Shown here: piece by piece, positions 1 to 6,567 of the stretch
How positions within the stretch are numbered: position 1 is the stretch's first letter
Layout: each line of letters starts with the position of its first letter
Assembly: GCA_023426005.1 (NCBI GenBank)
Contig: JAFABO010000174.1
Span: 1 to 8,863, forward strand
Length of the DNA: 8,863 nt
DNA from: Bacillota bacterium
GTDB taxonomy: Bacteria > Bacillota > Clostridia > Acetivibrionales > DSM-1351
Direction of reading: 5' to 3'
Translations under genes and position numbers: made by a program
The notes under the pieces: model-generated
Told to the model about the DNA's origin: nothing
The model's input: only the letters and a program-made list of their open reading frames with translations
Databases searched by the model: none

Positions 1-599
1 TTAATGCTGCAGTTGAAGCAGCAAGGGCAGGTCAGCACGGAATGGGTTTTGCCGTGGTGGCCGAAGAAGTGCGTAACCTTGCAGCCAGGTCGGCAAATGC
101 TGCCAAGGAAACTACAGATATGATAGAGGGCTCCATCAAAAAGGTTGAAGGCGGTACAAAAATTGCAAATCAGACAGCAGAGGCCCTTAATAAGATTGTT
201 GAAGATGTGACAAAGGTGGCCAATCTGGTCAGCAATATAGCTGTGGCATCAAACGAGCAGGCGTCAGGGATTGCCCAGGTCAACCAGGGTATTATGCAGG
301 TTTCGGAGGTTGTCCAGACAAACTCGGCTACCTCTGAGGAGAGTGCCGCCGCCAGTGAAGAGCTTTCCAGCCAGGCTGAACTGCTGAAAGAACAGGTGTC
401 GAGATTCAGGCTGAGAAGATCTCAGAATGCAGTCCATACCTATAAGGGAGGGGACGAAATAAATCCCGACATATTGAGGCTGCTGGATCAGATAAATACT
501 AACAAGAGTTTGGCAAGTTTCAGTGAAGCATCTAAGGAAAGTGCTTCCGCAGCTCCCAAGAAGATTGTTTTAAGTGACAGAGAGTTTGGTAAGTATTAA
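1..599 (+). CDS. Methyl-accepting chemotaxis protein, C-terminal signalling part (5' truncated)
   Basis: The frame is open from the window edge (first full codon at base 3), so the sensor, membrane and HAMP parts lie outside. The 198 visible residues begin in the highly conserved cytoplasmic hairpin tip that contacts CheA and CheW (AGQHGMGFAVVAEEVRNLAA, about residues 9-28), and continue down the returning helix of the antiparallel coiled coil. A good adaptation-site match to the [A/S]xx[E/Q][E/Q]xxx[A/S] pattern is the Glu-Glu pair near visible residues 112-113 (ATSEESAAAS). A weaker candidate is the Glu-Gln pair near 85-86. These are the kinds of sites CheR, CheB and CheD act on, and those three genes follow directly. 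After the coiled coil comes a tail of about 65 residues, partly Ser/Ala/Lys-rich, ending REFGKY. It has no NWETF-type CheR-docking pentapeptide. Family assignment is certain; the ligand is unknown. Confidence 0.97.
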   Translation, partial: NAAVEAARAGQHGMGFAVVAEEVRNLAARSANAAKETTDMIEGSIKKVEGGTKIANQTAEALNKIVEDVTKVANLVSNIAVASNEQASGIAQVNQGIMQVSEVVQTNSATSEESAAASEELSSQAELLKEQVSRFRLRRSQNAVHTYKGGDEINPDILRLLDQINTNKSLASFSEASKESASAAPKKIVLSDREFGKY

Positions 600-631
600 T
601 AGAGATATTTCAAGAGTTATACAGGACAAAA

Positions 632-666
632 TTTCGGGAGTGGTAAAATAAAGACCACTCCCGAAA
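632..666. other. 13-bp perfect hairpin between the mcp and cheR genes
   Basis: Bases 632-644 (TTTCGGGAGTGGT) are perfectly complementary to 654-666, with a 9-base loop at 645-653. It is the main structure in the 100-base gap between the receptor gene and cheR; I see no convincing promoter there. On the + strand the stem is followed by AATTATAAAAC rather than a run of T, so it does not look like a standard intrinsic terminator for the chemotaxis transcript. Read on the - strand the stem is followed by TTTTG, a short T tract, but no - strand gene runs through here. Plausible roles are partial attenuation, or an mRNA processing or stability element that sets receptor and CheR levels apart. The hairpin is seen directly; the function is inference. 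Confidence 0.6.
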
Positions 667-699
667 ATTATAAAACAACAATGAATTGCGGGTGGTAAC

Positions 700-1515
700 G
701 TGGTAGAAATAACAAAAAAAGAATTTCAACAGTTATCTGATTATATCAAGGCAAACTACGGGATAAGGCTTAAAGAAGAAAAGATGACGCTGGTCTCGGG
801 AAGACTTCATAATGTATTGCAGCAGGCGGGCTTCTCAAATTTTACGGAATATTACAACCACCTTGTTTCGGACAGAACCGGAAATGCGGTAATTACGCTT
901 GTAGACAGGATTACAACCAATCATACCTTTTTTATGAGGGAAGCCAGCCATTTTTACTATTTCAGGGACCGGGTACTGCCTTACCTGTCGGAAACAGTTA
1001 AGGAAAAAGATCTCCGCATCTGGTGCGCGGCATGTTCTACAGGGGAAGAAGCTTACACCCTGGCCATGCTTATGGATGAGTTTTTTGGAAAGGCAAAAAT
1101 GTGGTGGGACACAAAAATACTTGCCACAGATATATCTGAACAGGTTTTGGATACAGCAGTCAGGGGAATTTACAGCAATGAGAGAATTGACCCCTTGCCT
1201 GCCGGCTGGAAAAGGAATTATTTTAAAGCTTATGATAATGAACATTCTATTCTGAAGGATAAAATCAGAACTGAAGTAATATACAGAAAGTTAAATCTTA
1301 TGGATAGCGCCTTTCCTTTCAGAAAAAAGCTGCATACTATCTTCTGCCGCAATGTGATGATTTATTTTGACAATGAGACAAAGAACAGGCTTGTTGAAAA
1401 GTTCTATGATCATTTGGAATATGGGGGATACCTGTTTATCGGACATTCGGAATCCCTGAACAGGGAAACAACAAGATTTAAGTATGTATTGCCATCAATT
1501 TACAGAAAGGAATAA
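700..1515 (+). CDS. cheR: Chemotaxis protein methyltransferase CheR
   Basis: CheR transfers methyl groups from S-adenosylmethionine to glutamates on chemoreceptors, acting in the cytoplasm. The protein is 271 residues, normal for the family. The helical N-terminal domain covers about residues 1-75, then the SAM methyltransferase fold follows. Visible motifs are RITTNHTFFMRE (70-81), the SAM-binding stretch IWCAACSTGEEAYTLAM (107-123), LATDIS (141-146) for the second SAM contact, FCRNVMIYF (215-223) and GGYLFIGHSESL (242-253). GTG at 700 is the only usable start, because an in-frame stop lies at 682-684 and the next in-frame ATG (784) would cut into the N-terminal domain. The SD is weak: GGTGGT at 691-696 lies only 3 bases from the start. 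The stop overlaps an ATG in TAATG. The neighbouring receptor has no docking pentapeptide, so CheR probably acts without tethering (inference). Confidence 0.97.
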   Translation: MVEITKKEFQQLSDYIKANYGIRLKEEKMTLVSGRLHNVLQQAGFSNFTEYYNHLVSDRTGNAVITLVDRITTNHTFFMREASHFYYFRDRVLPYLSETVKEKDLRIWCAACSTGEEAYTLAMLMDEFFGKAKMWWDTKILATDISEQVLDTAVRGIYSNERIDPLPAGWKRNYFKAYDNEHSILKDKIRTEVIYRKLNLMDSAFPFRKKLHTIFCRNVMIYFDNETKNRLVEKFYDHLEYGGYLFIGHSESLNRETTRFKYVLPSIYRKE

Positions 1516-1517
1516 TG

Positions 1518-1526
1518 AGGAGAGGT
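1518..1526 (+). promoter_or_regulatory. Ribosome binding site that fixes the cheB start
   Basis: AGGAGAGGT lies just before ATG 1530 (AGGAG ends 7 bases from it). An in-frame ATG at 1515 overlaps the cheR stop codon (TAATG) but has no SD. It would also place this strong SD inside the reading frame, so 1530 is preferred. Confidence 0.75.
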
Positions 1527-1529
1527 CAT

Positions 1530-2546
1530 ATGAACGGGAAAAGGATAAAAGTATTGGTGGTAGATGACAGTTTGCTTTTCAGAGAAGTAATAGCCAGAGG
1601 GATTGAAACCGATCCTTCCATTGAAGTGGTTGCCAGGGCCAACGATCCCTTCGACGCGAGAGACAAGATACTTCAGTTTGAACCCGATGTAATGACCTGT
1701 GATGTTGAAATGCCAAAAATGAACGGGATTGAATTTATACGGAGGCTGCTGCCCCAGCATCCGCTGCCGGTGATTGTCATCAGCACCGTAAGCGAAGCGG
1801 TGTTTGACGCAATGAATGCAGGTGCTGTTGACTTTGTAACCAAACCGGAAGTTCAATCGTCCAAAAGCGTCGAAAAATTTTTGTTGGATATCATATCGAA
1901 AATAAAAATTGCGGCCAATGCAAAAATCAGCAGAAGCAGTACAATAGACACAGTTAATTCTTCGGCAGGTAAAATAAACACAAATAGAATAATATCCATC
2001 GGCGCGTCAACCGGGGGAACAGAGGCGATATACAAGCTGTTAAAAGGGCTGCCGGCCGAGATGCCGGGAATTCTTATAGTCCAGCACATTCCTCCCGTCT
2101 TTTCCAACATGTTTGCCCAGAGGTTGAACAATCAAACCCTGCTGAATGTGAAGGAGGCCAGGACGGGCGACTGGCTGGAGCCGGGGAAAGTCCTGATAGC
2201 TCCGGGCGACCAGCATATGAAAATTAAAAAACTTGGGGATAGGATAAGGATTGAAACTTTTCAGGGGGAAAAAATCAACGGGCATTGCCCCTCTGTAGAT
2301 GTTCTGTTTGAGTCTGTCGCCAGAGAGGCGGGAAGCTCCGCAATAGGAATCATGCTTACCGGAATGGGCTATGACGGAGCCCGGGGGCTGCTTGCCATGA
2401 GGAGGAAGGGAGCCAGAACCATCGGTCAGGATGAACAGTCCTCCATAGTATATGGAATGCCCAAAGTTGCCTTCGATATTGGTGCTGTGGAGAAACAAAC
2501 CTCCCTGGAGAATATGCCTCAGGTTTTATTGGGAATGTTGAAGTAG
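1530..2546 (+). CDS. cheB: Protein-glutamate methylesterase/glutaminase CheB
   Basis: CheB removes methyl groups from receptor glutamates, and in many bacteria also deamidates glutamines, once its receiver domain is phosphorylated by the chemotaxis kinase. From ATG 1530 the protein is 338 residues. The receiver domain spans about residues 5-125, with acidic residues in VVDDS (10-14), phospho-acceptor Asp58 (TCDVEMPKMNG), a Ser/Thr near STVSE (85-89) and Lys105 in TKP. A linker of about 25 residues, rich in Ser, Asn and Ile, leads to the catalytic domain from about 150. The catalytic triad is visible as Ser160 (IGASTGGTEAI), His186 (VQHIPP) and Asp282 (TGMGYDGA). No key residue is missing. The SD of this gene overlaps the region just past the cheR stop, so translation is probably coupled to cheR. 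An upstream in-frame ATG at 1515 would add five residues and is less likely. Confidence 0.97.
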   Translation: MNGKRIKVLVVDDSLLFREVIARGIETDPSIEVVARANDPFDARDKILQFEPDVMTCDVEMPKMNGIEFIRRLLPQHPLPVIVISTVSEAVFDAMNAGAVDFVTKPEVQSSKSVEKFLLDIISKIKIAANAKISRSSTIDTVNSSAGKINTNRIISIGASTGGTEAIYKLLKGLPAEMPGILIVQHIPPVFSNMFAQRLNNQTLLNVKEARTGDWLEPGKVLIAPGDQHMKIKKLGDRIRIETFQGEKINGHCPSVDVLFESVAREAGSSAIGIMLTGMGYDGARGLLAMRRKGARTIGQDEQSSIVYGMPKVAFDIGAVEKQTSLENMPQVLLGMLK

Positions 2547-2550
2547 GTGA
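2545..2550 (+). promoter_or_regulatory. Ribosome binding site that fixes the cheD start
   Basis: AGGTGA, overlapping the cheB stop codon (TAG at 2544-2546), lies 5 bases before ATG 2556. A GTG at 2547 in the same frame would sit inside this SD and has nothing good upstream, so ATG 2556 is the likelier start. The GTG cannot be excluded. Confidence 0.6.
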
Positions 2551-2555
2551 TACAG

Positions 2556-3026
2556 ATGCAAATAATAATAGGAATAGGGGAATATGCCGTCTCAAACAGC
2601 GGGATCAATACATTAAAAACCTATGCGTTGGCATCCTGCGTGGCGGTGACGGCATATAGCCCCACAAGGAAGGTGGGGGCAATGATCCATGTGGCACTGC
2701 CGGAACCTACAACCTTTGAGGACGGTTTCTCCAGACCGGGCTATTATGCAACAACGGGAATTCCGCTGATGATGGAAAAGTTTTGTATGAGGTATGGCTG
2801 TTTAAAAAGTGAGCTGCAAATTCAGATTTTTGGAGGAGCAGATTCAGTCAGTGACAGAGACATATTCCATATTGGAAGAAGGAATATTGAGGCTGTAATC
2901 GGAACTCTGGGCAACTTAAATCTTAGAATACAAAACGCCCATATTGGCGGCAGGGTAAGCAGGACTGTCGAAATGGACCTTAAAACAGGAGAAGTGGCCA
3001 TTTCTACCCAGCCCATAGGCATATGA
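2556..3026 (+). CDS. cheD: Chemoreceptor glutamine deamidase CheD
   Basis: CheD converts specific receptor glutamines to glutamates, creating methylation sites. In Bacillus and Thermotoga it also binds CheC as part of the adaptation feedback. From ATG 2556 the protein is 156 residues, the normal size. The expected active-site residues are present: Cys28 in ALASCVAV, His45 in AMIHVALP and a Thr at 22, six residues before the Cys, as described for Thermotoga CheD. Other family motifs are IFGGAD (91-96), GRRNIEAV (107-114), and HIGGR (129-133) followed by TGEVAI (144-149). The usual GLGSC is ALASC here, a mild change. The gene begins within 10 bases of the cheB stop, and its own stop lies inside the SD region of the next gene, so it is clearly part of the same operon. 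No cheC is in the window. Confidence 0.95.
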   Translation: MQIIIGIGEYAVSNSGINTLKTYALASCVAVTAYSPTRKVGAMIHVALPEPTTFEDGFSRPGYYATTGIPLMMEKFCMRYGCLKSELQIQIFGGADSVSDRDIFHIGRRNIEAVIGTLGNLNLRIQNAHIGGRVSRTVEMDLKTGEVAISTQPIGI

Positions 3027-3034
3027 GGAGGTGA
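3026..3034 (+). promoter_or_regulatory. Ribosome binding site that fixes the histidine kinase start
   Basis: A near-perfect AGGAGGTGA beginning at the last base of the cheD stop codon. The AGGAGG core ends 5 bases before GTG 3037. An earlier in-frame GTG at 3031 lies within the SD, and the first ATG (3052) is too far away at about 20 bases. GTG 3037 is therefore the best start. Confidence 0.7.
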
Positions 3035-3036
3035 GG

Positions 3037-6000
3037 GTGCTGAAGGACAGAATGTCAGCAGTACTGGACAATATAGGTGATGGAGTGATCGCCACAAATA
3101 AACAGGGCAAAATAGATTATATAAACCACACAGCCGTACTGCTTACGGGCTGGACAGAGAAGGAAGCCATAGGAGCCGGCTTCCGGGAGGTATTTTCATT
3201 AATAAATATCAAGAGCGGTGAACCTCTGGACAGTCCGATAGATGAGGTTATGCGTTCAAATACAATTGCAGGACTGAAAAACAATTCCGCCGTCATATCC
3301 AAAAACGGGGAGAGATTTATGGTGTCGGCAAGCTGTTCTCCCATAAAGGACGGTAACAACGATATTGACGGGGTGGTTGTTGTTTTCCGTGATATCACCA
3401 GAATTAAAAAAATGGAGGAACAGCTGATCGAGGAGAGAAATAATCTCGAAATGACCTTTAACCATTCTCCTGTGGGAATGCTGATTATGGACAATAAAAG
3501 AGTAATCAAGCAGGTAAATAATGCCTTTCTGAAAATGCTTGGCCTGACCGACAGGGAAGTCCTGGGACTGTGCTACGGTGACGGGATCTGTTGTATCGGC
3601 AGCAGGGAAAAGGGCTGCGGTAAAGGTATGGATTGCGATTTATGCGAGATAAGGCAGCGGATAACAAAGGTTTTCGAAACCGGCATACCGAGCAAGGATC
3701 TGGTCAACAAGCAAACATTGATGATTGATGGCATAAAGAAAAGTAGCTGGTATAGCTTTTACTTTGTACCCGTACATATTTCGGGACAGAGATATGTACT
3801 GCTTGTACTAAACGATGTTACCGAGAGTAAGGAACGGGAGCAGCAGCTGATTCAGGCCAATAATTTCAGTTTGAAGATGATGGAGAACTTTCCCGCCATG
3901 ATATGGAAGACCGACGAAAAGGGCAGGAATGTCTATGTAGGTCATACGCTGTGCGAGTTTTTGGGAAAGAGTGAACAGCAGATCATGGATGAAGGATTGC
4001 TGGAATGTGTCCACCCGGACGAGAGAGAAAGGCTGGCTGCCAAGTTTAATAAGGAAATTGACAATCCCGGGCTGAATAATATTGAGTTGAGGATAAAACA
4101 TGTAAACGGGGATTACAGATGGATAAATATTATCATAAAGCCTTTCTATGATATGAACGGCAACCAGGACGGCTATATAGGGATGGGGCTTGATGTAAAT
4201 GACAAAAAAATTACCGAGACTCTGCTCCTGGAAAGTGAAAAGAGATACAGGTTTTTATTCATGAACCTGCACAGGGGGTTTGCCTATCACAGAGCCATTA
4301 CCGATAAACAGGGCAATATAACAGATTTGGAATTTCTGATGGCAAATGATGCCTATGAAAAAATGTTTGGGCTGGAAGCTCAAAATATCGTTGGCAAGCT
4401 CTATTCGGACATTTTTCCGGACGGCTTGGTAAATTTCGAAGAAGGGCTGTTTGAAAAGGTTATAACCGAAGGGAAAAGCATTTATCTGAATGAAATATAT
4501 TCGGATGTATTTGCAAAGTGGTATTCCATGGCGGTATACAGTCCGCAGAAAGAACATATAGCAGTGGTGGTAACCGATATCGATGAAGAGAAAAAGTCTG
4601 AAATTGAGCTGAAAAGAGCCAAGGAGGAAGCTGAAAAAGCAAATAAGTCCAAGAGTGAATTCCTTGCCAATATGAGCCATGAAATACGGACTCCGCTGAA
4701 TGGAGTTGTCGGAATGATTGATCTGACCTTGCTTACAGATCTGGATCCGGAGCAGAGGGACAATCTTAATACGGCAAAAAGCTGTGCCAATTCACTTTTG
4801 AAAATAATAAATGACATTCTGGATTTCTCCAAGATGGAGGCAGGAAAATTATTTATTGACAATGTAAATTTTGACATAAAGAAATTGATAGAGGAGATTT
4901 TTAAATCTCAATCGCCCCTTGCCGATAAAAAAGGACTTGAATTCAACTATTCCTTCTATTCAGGTATACCCCAGTTCCTTAAGGGGGATCCCAACAGGCT
5001 CAAACAAATACTTAACAACCTGATTGGAAATGCTATCAAGTTTACCGAACATGGGGAAGTTAATATAGTTGTAAAAAAAAGCCAGATAGAAAAGGATTTG
5101 GTTGAATTAAGGTTTTCAGTTTCAGATACGGGAATAGGCATAAGTGATGAAGAGAAAGAAAAACTTTTCAAAACCTTTAGCCAGGTGGATGGTTCTATCA
5201 GCAGGAAATTTGGAGGAACCGGACTGGGACTCGCAATTTCCAGGCAGCTTGTAGAGATGCTGGGCGGCCGGATCTGGATTGAAAGTGAAAAAGGGAAGGG
5301 CAGCACCTTCCACTTTACGGTCAGATTTATGAGAGGAAAGGAAGCTGCCGCCGCCCAAATCAATGAACCTATATCCGGCAGAGCCTCTAACAGTCTCAAA
5401 ATACTGCTGGCTGAAGATGATAATGTAAATAAGACGGTCATTACGAGGATGCTCAGGGAGAGGGGCTGGAGTGTGGATGTTGCAGTTAACGGACTTGAAG
5501 CACTTGAATTTCATCAAAGGGAAAATTACGATTTGATACTTATGGACATTCACATGCCTGAAATGGATGGGATTGAGGCTGTAAGGGCAATCCGGGAGAG
5601 GGAAGGCCCCTCGAAGCACACTCCTGTAATAGCCCTCACGGCTCATGCGCTGCAGGGAGACCGGGAGAGATTCTTAGGGCTGGGTATGGACGAATATATT
5701 CCGAAACCCTTCACAATGGGAGAGCTTTATCAGGTTATAGAGGCTGCTGCCGTCAATAAACAGGACAATACGGAGGTTAAGGGCATCCGGATAGACAGTG
5801 ATGGAAATATAGTACTCATGAAAGAGGAAAGCCCCGGGCTGAAGGAATTTGATGAGGTGATTTTCGCCGAAATAGAAAATGCCCTGTCCGGTCTGATAGT
5901 GTGCTTAGACGGAAAGAACCTGGAGCTGGTGGGGAAATTTGCTCATGATATAAAGAATCTCTGCAATAAAATGGGGGCCGAGGAATTGAAGAGCCTTGCA

Positions 6001-6108
6001 TTTCAGATTGAGCTTGCAGTACGGCGCAACAGTATTAAAGATGTTCTTTATAGCTACATCAACTTTAATAAAGAATTTAAGACGTTGAAGAATATATATA
6101 TAAATTAA
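3037..6108 (+). CDS. Soluble tripartite hybrid histidine kinase (4 PAS, HisKA, HATPase, REC, HPt)
   Basis: This 1023-residue sensor kinase has no membrane segment or signal peptide, so it should be cytoplasmic. Approximate domains from GTG 3037 are PAS1 6-122, PAS2 135-265 (with a Cys-rich insert 179-203), PAS3 278-390 (PAS_3-like), PAS4 400-518, a short coiled coil to about 540, HisKA with phospho-His548 (MSHEIRTP), and HATPase. The HATPase shows its N box NLIGNAIKFTEHG at 661-673, G1 DTGIGIS at 697-703 and G2 GGTGLGLAIS at 726-735. The receiver (786-905) has the acidic pair 794-795, phospho-Asp837 (LMDIHMPEMDG), Thr868 and Lys890. After a 40-residue linker comes an HPt domain with His970 (FAHDIKNLCNKMGAEEL). 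The layout resembles BarA/ArcB kinases without their membrane anchor. The HPt has Asn where the usual HxxKG motif has Gly. Its signal is unknown; PAS domains could bind a cofactor, metal or metabolite. The adjacent receiver gene is the likely phosphate target (inference). Domain assignment is secure; function within chemotaxis is not. Confidence 0.95.
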   Translation: MLKDRMSAVLDNIGDGVIATNKQGKIDYINHTAVLLTGWTEKEAIGAGFREVFSLINIKSGEPLDSPIDEVMRSNTIAGLKNNSAVISKNGERFMVSASCSPIKDGNNDIDGVVVVFRDITRIKKMEEQLIEERNNLEMTFNHSPVGMLIMDNKRVIKQVNNAFLKMLGLTDREVLGLCYGDGICCIGSREKGCGKGMDCDLCEIRQRITKVFETGIPSKDLVNKQTLMIDGIKKSSWYSFYFVPVHISGQRYVLLVLNDVTESKEREQQLIQANNFSLKMMENFPAMIWKTDEKGRNVYVGHTLCEFLGKSEQQIMDEGLLECVHPDERERLAAKFNKEIDNPGLNNIELRIKHVNGDYRWINIIIKPFYDMNGNQDGYIGMGLDVNDKKITETLLLESEKRYRFLFMNLHRGFAYHRAITDKQGNITDLEFLMANDAYEKMFGLEAQNIVGKLYSDIFPDGLVNFEEGLFEKVITEGKSIYLNEIYSDVFAKWYSMAVYSPQKEHIAVVVTDIDEEKKSEIELKRAKEEAEKANKSKSEFLANMSHEIRTPLNGVVGMIDLTLLTDLDPEQRDNLNTAKSCANSLLKIINDILDFSKMEAGKLFIDNVNFDIKKLIEEIFKSQSPLADKKGLEFNYSFYSGIPQFLKGDPNRLKQILNNLIGNAIKFTEHGEVNIVVKKSQIEKDLVELRFSVSDTGIGISDEEKEKLFKTFSQVDGSISRKFGGTGLGLAISRQLVEMLGGRIWIESEKGKGSTFHFTVRFMRGKEAAAAQINEPISGRASNSLKILLAEDDNVNKTVITRMLRERGWSVDVAVNGLEALEFHQRENYDLILMDIHMPEMDGIEAVRAIREREGPSKHTPVIALTAHALQGDRERFLGLGMDEYIPKPFTMGELYQVIEAAAVNKQDNTEVKGIRIDSDGNIVLMKEESPGLKEFDEVIFAEIENALSGLIVCLDGKNLELVGKFAHDIKNLCNKMGAEELKSLAFQIELAVRRNSIKDVLYSYINFNKEFKTLKNIYIN

Positions 6109-6123
6109 AAAAGGAGTGAGAAC

Positions 6124-6516
6124 ATGCGAATTTTAATTGTTGAGGATGATCTGGTCAGCAGAAGGTTTCTTCAAAAGTTTTTATCCCGGTTCGGTGAATG
6201 TGATGTTGTGGTGGATGGCATGGAGGCACTGGAGGCTTTTTTATATTCATTAAAGGAAAATATCCCGTACAGACTTATATGTCTGGATATTATGATGCCA
6301 AAGGTTGACGGTATCAAAGTTCTCAAAACTATCAGGGAGCTGGAAACACAAAAGGGAGTTCCCGCTCGTGACAGATCAAAGGTAATAATGACAACTGCCC
6401 TCAATAGCGCGGAAATGGTGCAGAAGGCTTTTGAACTGGGGTGCGAGGGCTTTGCCTCCAAACCTCTTGATACTGAAAAGCTTGTTGAAGTCATGGAAAA
6501 GCTGGGGCTAATTTAA
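6124..6516 (+). CDS. Stand-alone response regulator receiver (CheY-like)
   Basis: A 130-residue protein made of a single receiver domain with no output domain. Conserved residues are the acidic pocket Glu7-Asp8-Asp9 (IVEDD), phospho-acceptor Asp55 (ICLDIMMPKVDG), Thr90/Thr91 (VIMTTAL), and Lys113 (SKP) preceded at -3 by an aromatic Phe110. The start ATG has a good SD, AAGGAG at 6111-6116, spaced 7 bases away. It begins 15 bases after the kinase stop, so the two are almost certainly co-transcribed. It is the natural final acceptor for the HPt domain of that kinase. Because it lacks a DNA-binding domain, it should act by protein contact, for example on the flagellar switch or another signalling protein, or serve as a phosphate sink. 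A relatively long stretch (residues 73-85) between helix 3 and strand 4 sets it slightly apart from minimal CheY proteins. I do not assign cheY because motor binding cannot be shown from sequence. Confidence 0.93.
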   Translation: MRILIVEDDLVSRRFLQKFLSRFGECDVVVDGMEALEAFLYSLKENIPYRLICLDIMMPKVDGIKVLKTIRELETQKGVPARDRSKVIMTTALNSAEMVQKAFELGCEGFASKPLDTEKLVEVMEKLGLI

Positions 6517-6567
6517 ACGGTATCAAAAGGTAATTTTGGAACTCAGCCGGTTAACGGCACTTTGGCT
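6517..6567. other. Convergent intergenic gap without a strong terminator
   Basis: The two operons meet here tail to tail across 51 bases. The best structures are a 4-bp stem GCCG/CGGC (6546-6549 with 6555-6558) followed by the moderately T-rich stretch ACTTTGGCTTTAATATTCCTTT, and a 5-bp A/T-rich stem CAAAA/TTTTG. Neither is a convincing intrinsic terminator. Transcripts may overlap at their 3' ends, or termination may rely on Rho. Confidence 0.4.

Noticed and set aside
669..674. TATAAA before cheR as a -10 promoter element.
   Set aside because: No TTGACA-like -35 element is found at 16-18 bases upstream, and A/T-rich hexamers are expected by chance here.
835..1245. Long open frame on the - strand opposite cheR (and similar antisense frames opposite cheB, cheD, the kinase and argF).
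   Set aside because: These lie opposite well-supported genes, show no recognisable motif and no SD at their starts; they are antisense shadows.
3031..3036. GTG 3031 as start of the histidine kinase.
   Set aside because: It lies inside the AGGAGGTGA ribosome binding site with no spacing; GTG 3037 is correctly spaced.
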